24,814 nt of DNA from a bacterium (GTDB taxonomy: Bacteria > Patescibacteriota > Microgenomatia > Levybacterales > UBA12049). Position 1 is the first letter of the stretch; each line of letters opens with the position of its first letter. The notes beneath the pieces were generated by a model. It had not been told where the DNA came from. It saw only the letters and a program-made list of their open reading frames with translations, and ran no database searches. Below are positions 20,868 through 24,814 of this stretch, one piece after another. The position numbers were made by a program, and so were the translations under genes. The stretch is taken from positions 1 to 24,814 of the forward strand of contig JAJYHW010000017.1 of assembly GCA_021784535.1 (NCBI GenBank), read 5' to 3'.

Positions 20868-23783
20868 CTATTTTAGTACATTCTTCAAAAACTTTCCTGT
20901 CCAGGAATTCGGATTGGCAGCAATTTCTGCAGGAGTGCCTGTGTCTACAATTTCGCCACCTTTTTCGCCTCCTTCAGGGCCAAGGTCGATAATATAATCA
21001 GCGTTTTTAATCACATCTAAATTATGCTCAATAACAATGACTGAGTTACCCGCATCAACAAGCTTGCGCAAGACATACAACAATTTTTCAAGGTCCGCAA
21101 AATGCAATCCTGTTGTCGGCTCGTCGAGAAGATATAACGCGCTTTTTCCTTTTTTAGCAAGTTCTGTTGCAAGCTTTACCCGTTGCGCTTCGCCTCCGGA
21201 GAGTGTCGGCGCAGGTTGTCCAAGTTTGATATAAGACAATCCCACATCCTGCAGTGTAGCGAGCCTGTGAGCAAGACCCGGGATAAAAGAAAAAAACGAC
21301 AAGGCCTCAGCAACACTCATTCCAAGAACATCAGCAATGCTTTTATCATGAAAGAGAATTTCCAGTGCTTCATTATTATACTGTTTACCCTGGCATACCT
21401 CACAGGTGATAAACACGTCCGGCATAAATTGCATTTCTATTTTTATCTGCCCTTCTCCCTCGCATGATTCGCACCGGCCGCCTTTGACATTGAAAGAAAA
21501 TCTTCCTGGACCATATCCACGTACTTTTGCTTCTTTTGTTGCGGCAAACAATTGCCTGATATAAGTAAATGCTCCTGTATATGTTGCGGGATTACTTCGT
21601 GGAGTTCTTCCGATCGGTGTCTGGTCAATCGCAAATACACTTTTCAGATCTTCATGTCCTTCTATCTTGAGGAATCTGCCCGGCTTTTGCGGATGGTAGG
21701 GGTTTTTCTTCTGCATCAACGCGTGATACAAAATATCGTTTACCAAAGTTGATTTTCCAGATCCCGAAACACCAGTCACAACAACTAATTTATTCAGAGG
21801 AAAATCAACAGTAATATTTTTTAGATTATGTTCCGTTGCGCCAATAATCTTAACTGCTTGTTGTAAATTCGAATGTTGAATATCAGAATTTGAATTTACT
21901 TCGGATTTTGCAATCGTAATCTTCTTTTTTCCTGAAAGGTATTTCCTCGTTATCGAATGTTTATCTTTAATAATTTCATCAATCGTTCCACGAGAAACGA
22001 TATGCCCTCCCTGCTCACCTGCGCCGGGTCCAAAGTCAAAAAGATAATCTGATGCATGCATTGTTTCTTCATCATGCTCAACCACCAAAACAGTATTCCC
22101 TAGATCACGAAGCTTTTTTAATGTATCTATCAATTTACTATTATCCCGCTGATGTAATCCTATTGAGGGCTCATCAAGAACATATAAAACACCGGTTAAC
22201 CCTGAACCGATTTGTGAAGCCAATCTGATTCGTTGCGCTTCGCCGCCGGAAAGTGAGGCTGCACCCCGTTGTAAAGTCAGATATTCCAATCCTACATCAA
22301 CAAGAAATTGTAATCGTTCCCGGATCTCACGAATAATCATTTTTGCAATCTCCTGTTCCCGCCCTGATAAGGATTTTGACAATTCTCTTATAAATATCAG
22401 TGCATTTTCAATTGACATTTGTGAAACTGCCACAATTGACTTCCCGTCAAGTGTTATTGAAAGCGCCTCTTTTTTCAAACGTCCTCCGTTACAATCAGGA
22501 CAGATATCAAATCGCATAAATTTATCAATTTGTGATTTAATAAATTGAGATTCCGATTCATTGTATTTTTTCTTCAATTCCCAGGCAATGCCTCTAAATG
22601 ATTCTTCGATAACCGTCCCCCGACCGAAGCGATTTTCTCCTTCAACCAAATATTTTTTACTGCCGGTTCCAAAAAGCAGCAAATGCTTCTGATCTTCTTT
22701 TAACGCACCGATCCTCACATTCATAGGAATATTATTTTCTTCACAAAATGTTTTAAAAGTCCGGGAAAACCAAGTATCGCTCGAACTGATATTGAAAAAA
22801 GGGACAATACCTCCTTCATTGATTGTTAAATTATCATTAAGAATCAAATCAGGATCTGCATTGAGTACGCGACCCAATCCCACACATGTCGGACAAGCGC
22901 CATGGGGTGTATTGAATGAAAAGATACGAGGCTCAATTTCAGTAAGTGAGATATTGCAAACTGGACAGGCAAATTTTTCTGAAAAGAGCAGATCGTCCAT
23001 CTTTTCAGGTTTTTCAGGAATACTAAATGATGCATCGTTAATAATTGAAACAATCATCTCTCCGTCCCCGAACTGTAAAGCTTGCTCAACATCTGTTGCC
23101 AATCTTGACCGCTCTGTTTCATGGTTTAATACCATTGCGTCTACAACAAGTTCAATCGTATGCTTGTTCGTCTTTATCAATACGAAATCCTCCGTCAATT
23201 GAAAAATTTTCCCATCAATCCGCACTTTGGAATATCCGCGCTTTTGCAAACTAGTAAATAAATCGATATACTCACCCCTCCGGTCTTTTACCAGTGGAGC
23301 CAAAATAAAAACACGCATCTCTTTTCTCCCGAAAGATTTCTCCTTTGCTTTTTTGGGCATTTGTAAAATTGCTTCAACAATTTGTTCTTTTGATTGTCTT
23401 GCAATCTCTCTCCCGCAATTTGGACAATGCGGATGACCGACGCGGGCAAACAAAAGCCGCATATAATCATAAATTTCAGTTACAGTCCCGACAGTTGACC
23501 TGGGATTGTGACTTGTTGATTTCTGATCAATTGAGATTGCTGGAGAGAGTCCTTCAATCAAATCTACATCCGGTTTTTTCATCGTACCCAAAAACTGTCG
23601 TGCGTATGAAGATAAGCTCTCAACGTATCGCCGCTGGCCTTCGGCATACACTGTGTCAAATGCCAATGAAGATTTTCCGCTTCCCGATAAACCGGTAAAG
23701 ACAACCAGTTTATTTTTGGGAATTTCCAAATCGAGATTTTTGAGGTTGTGCTCCCTAGCACCTTTAATCGTAATCTTATCCAT
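20868..23783 (-). CDS. uvrA: Excinuclease ABC subunit A
   Basis: UvrA is the damage-recognition ATPase of nucleotide excision repair. The 971-residue protein starts with ITIKGAREHNLKNLDLEIP and a Walker A, GLSGSGKSS. It has the UvrB-binding region (CPNCGREIARQ), a first zinc module (CPVC to CPTC, about residues 270-300), the first signature LSGGEAQRIRLASQIG with VLDEPSIGLHQRD, a second Walker A (GVSGSGKSTL), the second zinc module (CESC to CEVC) and the second signature LSGGEAQRVKLATELA with LLDEPTTGLHFAD. All ATPase motifs are intact. The linker before the second ATPase half carries a short repeat-like insertion (residues about 629-641). Its promoter lies at 23809-23837 and there is no Shine-Dalgarno site. 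Confidence 0.97.
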   Translation of the reverse strand: MDKITIKGAREHNLKNLDLEIPKNKLVVFTGLSGSGKSSLAFDTVYAEGQRRYVESLSSYARQFLGTMKKPDVDLIEGLSPAISIDQKSTSHNPRSTVGTVTEIYDYMRLLFARVGHPHCPNCGREIARQSKEQIVEAILQMPKKAKEKSFGRKEMRVFILAPLVKDRRGEYIDLFTSLQKRGYSKVRIDGKIFQLTEDFVLIKTNKHTIELVVDAMVLNHETERSRLATDVEQALQFGDGEMIVSIINDASFSIPEKPEKMDDLLFSEKFACPVCNISLTEIEPRIFSFNTPHGACPTCVGLGRVLNADPDLILNDNLTINEGGIVPFFNISSSDTWFSRTFKTFCEENNIPMNVRIGALKEDQKHLLLFGTGSKKYLVEGENRFGRGTVIEESFRGIAWELKKKYNESESQFIKSQIDKFMRFDICPDCNGGRLKKEALSITLDGKSIVAVSQMSIENALIFIRELSKSLSGREQEIAKMIIREIRERLQFLVDVGLEYLTLQRGAASLSGGEAQRIRLASQIGSGLTGVLYVLDEPSIGLHQRDNSKLIDTLKKLRDLGNTVLVVEHDEETMHASDYLFDFGPGAGEQGGHIVSRGTIDEIIKDKHSITRKYLSGKKKITIAKSEVNSNSDIQHSNLQQAVKIIGATEHNLKNITVDFPLNKLVVVTGVSGSGKSTLVNDILYHALMQKKNPYHPQKPGRFLKIEGHEDLKSVFAIDQTPIGRTPRSNPATYTGAFTYIRQLFAATKEAKVRGYGPGRFSFNVKGGRCESCEGEGQIKIEMQFMPDVFITCEVCQGKQYNNEALEILFHDKSIADVLGMSVAEALSFFSFIPGLAHRLATLQDVGLSYIKLGQPAPTLSGGEAQRVKLATELAKKGKSALYLLDEPTTGLHFADLEKLLYVLRKLVDAGNSVIVIEHNLDVIKNADYIIDLGPEGGEKGGEIVDTGTPAEIAANPNSWTGKFLKNVLK
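21863..21899. repeat. Short inverted repeat within the uvrA linker
   Basis: GTAAATTC (21863-21870) and GAATTTAC (21892-21899) form a perfect 8-bp inverted repeat around an AT-rich core with several GAAT strings. It codes for part of the polar SEVNSNSDIQHSNLQQ linker between the two UvrA halves, a region that varies in length in the family. Confidence 0.45.
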
Positions 23784-23808
23784 AAAAAAGCAAAACTAAA
23801 AGCAGTCT

Positions 23809-23837
23809 ATTATAACGGAATTCCAAGCCTATTACAA
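23809..23837 (-). promoter_or_regulatory. Sigma70-type promoter of uvrA
   Basis: On the minus strand: TTGTAA (23837-23832), a 17-base spacer, TATAAT (23814-23809). The predicted +1 is about 23802, leaving a leader of 19 bases without a Shine-Dalgarno site. No LexA-type palindrome is evident around it. Confidence 0.65.
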
Positions 23838-23861
23838 ACGTCGGTTTTCAATAAATCATTA

Positions 23862-24713
23862 TTACGCAGCGTGACCATTTGTCAACTCCCTTGCCTCTGC
23901 TTTGTTGAAATCAAAAGCGTAATATTCCAGTTTGCTGCGGATTTCATCACGCAAACTTTTATAGGCATCTGCAGAAAGATAATAAATACCAGGCTGTAAG
24001 GGATGATCAAAATCGTCAACAATAAGAAGGATACCAAAAGCAATTGACGCAGCAACAAGCGCAAAATAATAATTATAATAGAGATTAACAAACGGGAGAA
24101 ATAATGATCCTACAATTACAGTACCCGTTGCAAAAAAAAGAAAAACTCGAATAGCCATTGGCAAACGATGCGAACTGCTTTGCAGTTTTGTTTCACGGTA
24201 CTCCATCGCTCGTGTCAAATGAGTAAAAGCAAAGTTTCCGATGTCAGGATAACGTTTAGAAACTGAAAACATTGTATCTTCAATACGAATCAATGCTTCA
24301 TCGACTTTTTTTGAACGGAGATGTAAATTTTTACTCTGTCTACTTTTTATCAACATGTCTAAATATCGATAGATATGAAAACGTATAGCATTGCGTTCTT
24401 TCACCGGAAAATGATGAGCGACAATGTATAATTGCCGCAACATACTCACCTCTCCACGTGATGCGTCCATCAAAATATCCCACTTGCGCCACTGTTGCTG
24501 AATAACAAAACCGGAAATGATACTGAAAAGAAAATTGCCTAAGCCGAGAAGCACGGGAATTGATTGCATATCAGCGTTAAGTGATGATCGAGGCAAAACG
24601 TTATTTATTTTTACTGTCCAAAATAATATAGTAAATGCAACAACAAAGAGAATTAACTTTATAATAATTGATTTAACATACATATCAGCAAAGAGGATTT
24701 TGTAAGAGCTCAT
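23862..24713 (-). CDS. Membrane protein resembling the DUF4239/bestrophin-like group
   Basis: The 283-residue protein has two N-terminal hydrophobic segments (about 14-34 and 50-70), a helical soluble middle, and two more segments (about 187-206 and 212-232). The part after the second segment (GFVIQQQWRKWDILMDASRG, then EVSMLRQLYIVAHHFP and RFHIYRYLDML) resembles DUF4239 proteins, where a conserved helix with W-x-R/K-x(n)-E-x(3)-L-R-x-L-Y follows TM2. The C-terminus (IYYLSADAYKSLRDEI) fits the same group. Bestrophin-like proteins are anion channels, but transport is not shown for this group. The start is supported by a -10 box at exactly leaderless distance. Confidence 0.65.
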   Translation of the reverse strand: MSSYKILFADMYVKSIIIKLILFVVAFTILFWTVKINNVLPRSSLNADMQSIPVLLGLGNFLFSIISGFVIQQQWRKWDILMDASRGEVSMLRQLYIVAHHFPVKERNAIRFHIYRYLDMLIKSRQSKNLHLRSKKVDEALIRIEDTMFSVSKRYPDIGNFAFTHLTRAMEYRETKLQSSSHRLPMAIRVFLFFATGTVIVGSLFLPFVNLYYNYYFALVAASIAFGILLIVDDFDHPLQPGIYYLSADAYKSLRDEIRSKLEYYAFDFNKAEARELTNGHAA

Positions 24714-24719
24714 CTTTAT

Positions 24720-24725
24720 AGTATA
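24720..24725 (-). promoter_or_regulatory. -10 box of the terminal membrane-protein gene, predicted leaderless
   Basis: TATACT on the minus strand (24725-24720). Seven bases further is 24713, the first base of the ATG. The best -35 is weak (TTAAGT at 18 bases). Confidence 0.45.
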
Positions 24726-24814
24726 CCTGTAATCTTAATCCCTACTTAATAACTGAAGCTTTCCACTCTTAAAAATGAAAACGTATATAAGAAGAAAATT
24801 TGAAATGAGACCCG

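Overview
The window looks like a chromosomal segment of a small-genome bacterium of the Candidate Phyla Radiation (Patescibacteria), most likely from the Microgenomates side. That placement is inferred from moderately AT-rich DNA, dense short operons, a tRNA without an encoded CCA end, very few Shine-Dalgarno sites, and paired extracellular proteins carrying dockerin-type repeats. UGA ends the gene at 10886-12397 and is not read through, so nothing suggests the UGA-as-glycine code of Gracilibacteria. I see no phage, insertion sequence or CRISPR array. No stretch over 300 bases lacks a gene.

Layout. 1-1183 is the 3' part of a CHASE-domain sensor histidine kinase, convergent with an O6-alkylguanine-DNA alkyltransferase and an HxlR regulator on the minus strand. 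The HxlR gene is divergent from a LUD-domain gene, and two inverted repeats sharing a half-site lie between them. 2741-5955 holds nadD, nadE and an APC-family permease. nadE carries an in-frame TAA at codon 12. 5983-7972 is a divergent pair of an unrecognised protein and an atypical methyltransferase. tRNA-Lys(CTT) follows. 8300-10869 encodes two surface proteins with a shared sandwich-dockerin module. 10886-12780 holds a basic, low-complexity 503-residue protein and a 65-residue protein. 12743-14474 is rnhB plus a DUF2130 coiled-coil protein. 14555-17563 runs holin-like membrane protein, yvcK, secG and a membrane-anchored solute-binding protein. 17564-23783, on the minus strand, is uvrA, a transglutaminase-like surface protein and uvrC. 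A membrane protein resembling the DUF4239/bestrophin-like group closes the window.

Themes. Late NAD synthesis (nadD/nadE), DNA repair (uvrA, uvrC, alkyltransferase, RNase HII) and cell-surface display or secretion (CAP-dockerin, dockerin-TM, transglutaminase-like, SecG, binding protein, YvcK) dominate. Several sigma70-like promoters sit so that the predicted +1 falls on, or within a few bases of, the start codon. This suggests leaderless transcripts are common here, with strong Shine-Dalgarno sites kept for a minority of genes. Two palindromic repeats also stand out: one intergenic with a two-tier stem, and one inserted in frame in uvrC.
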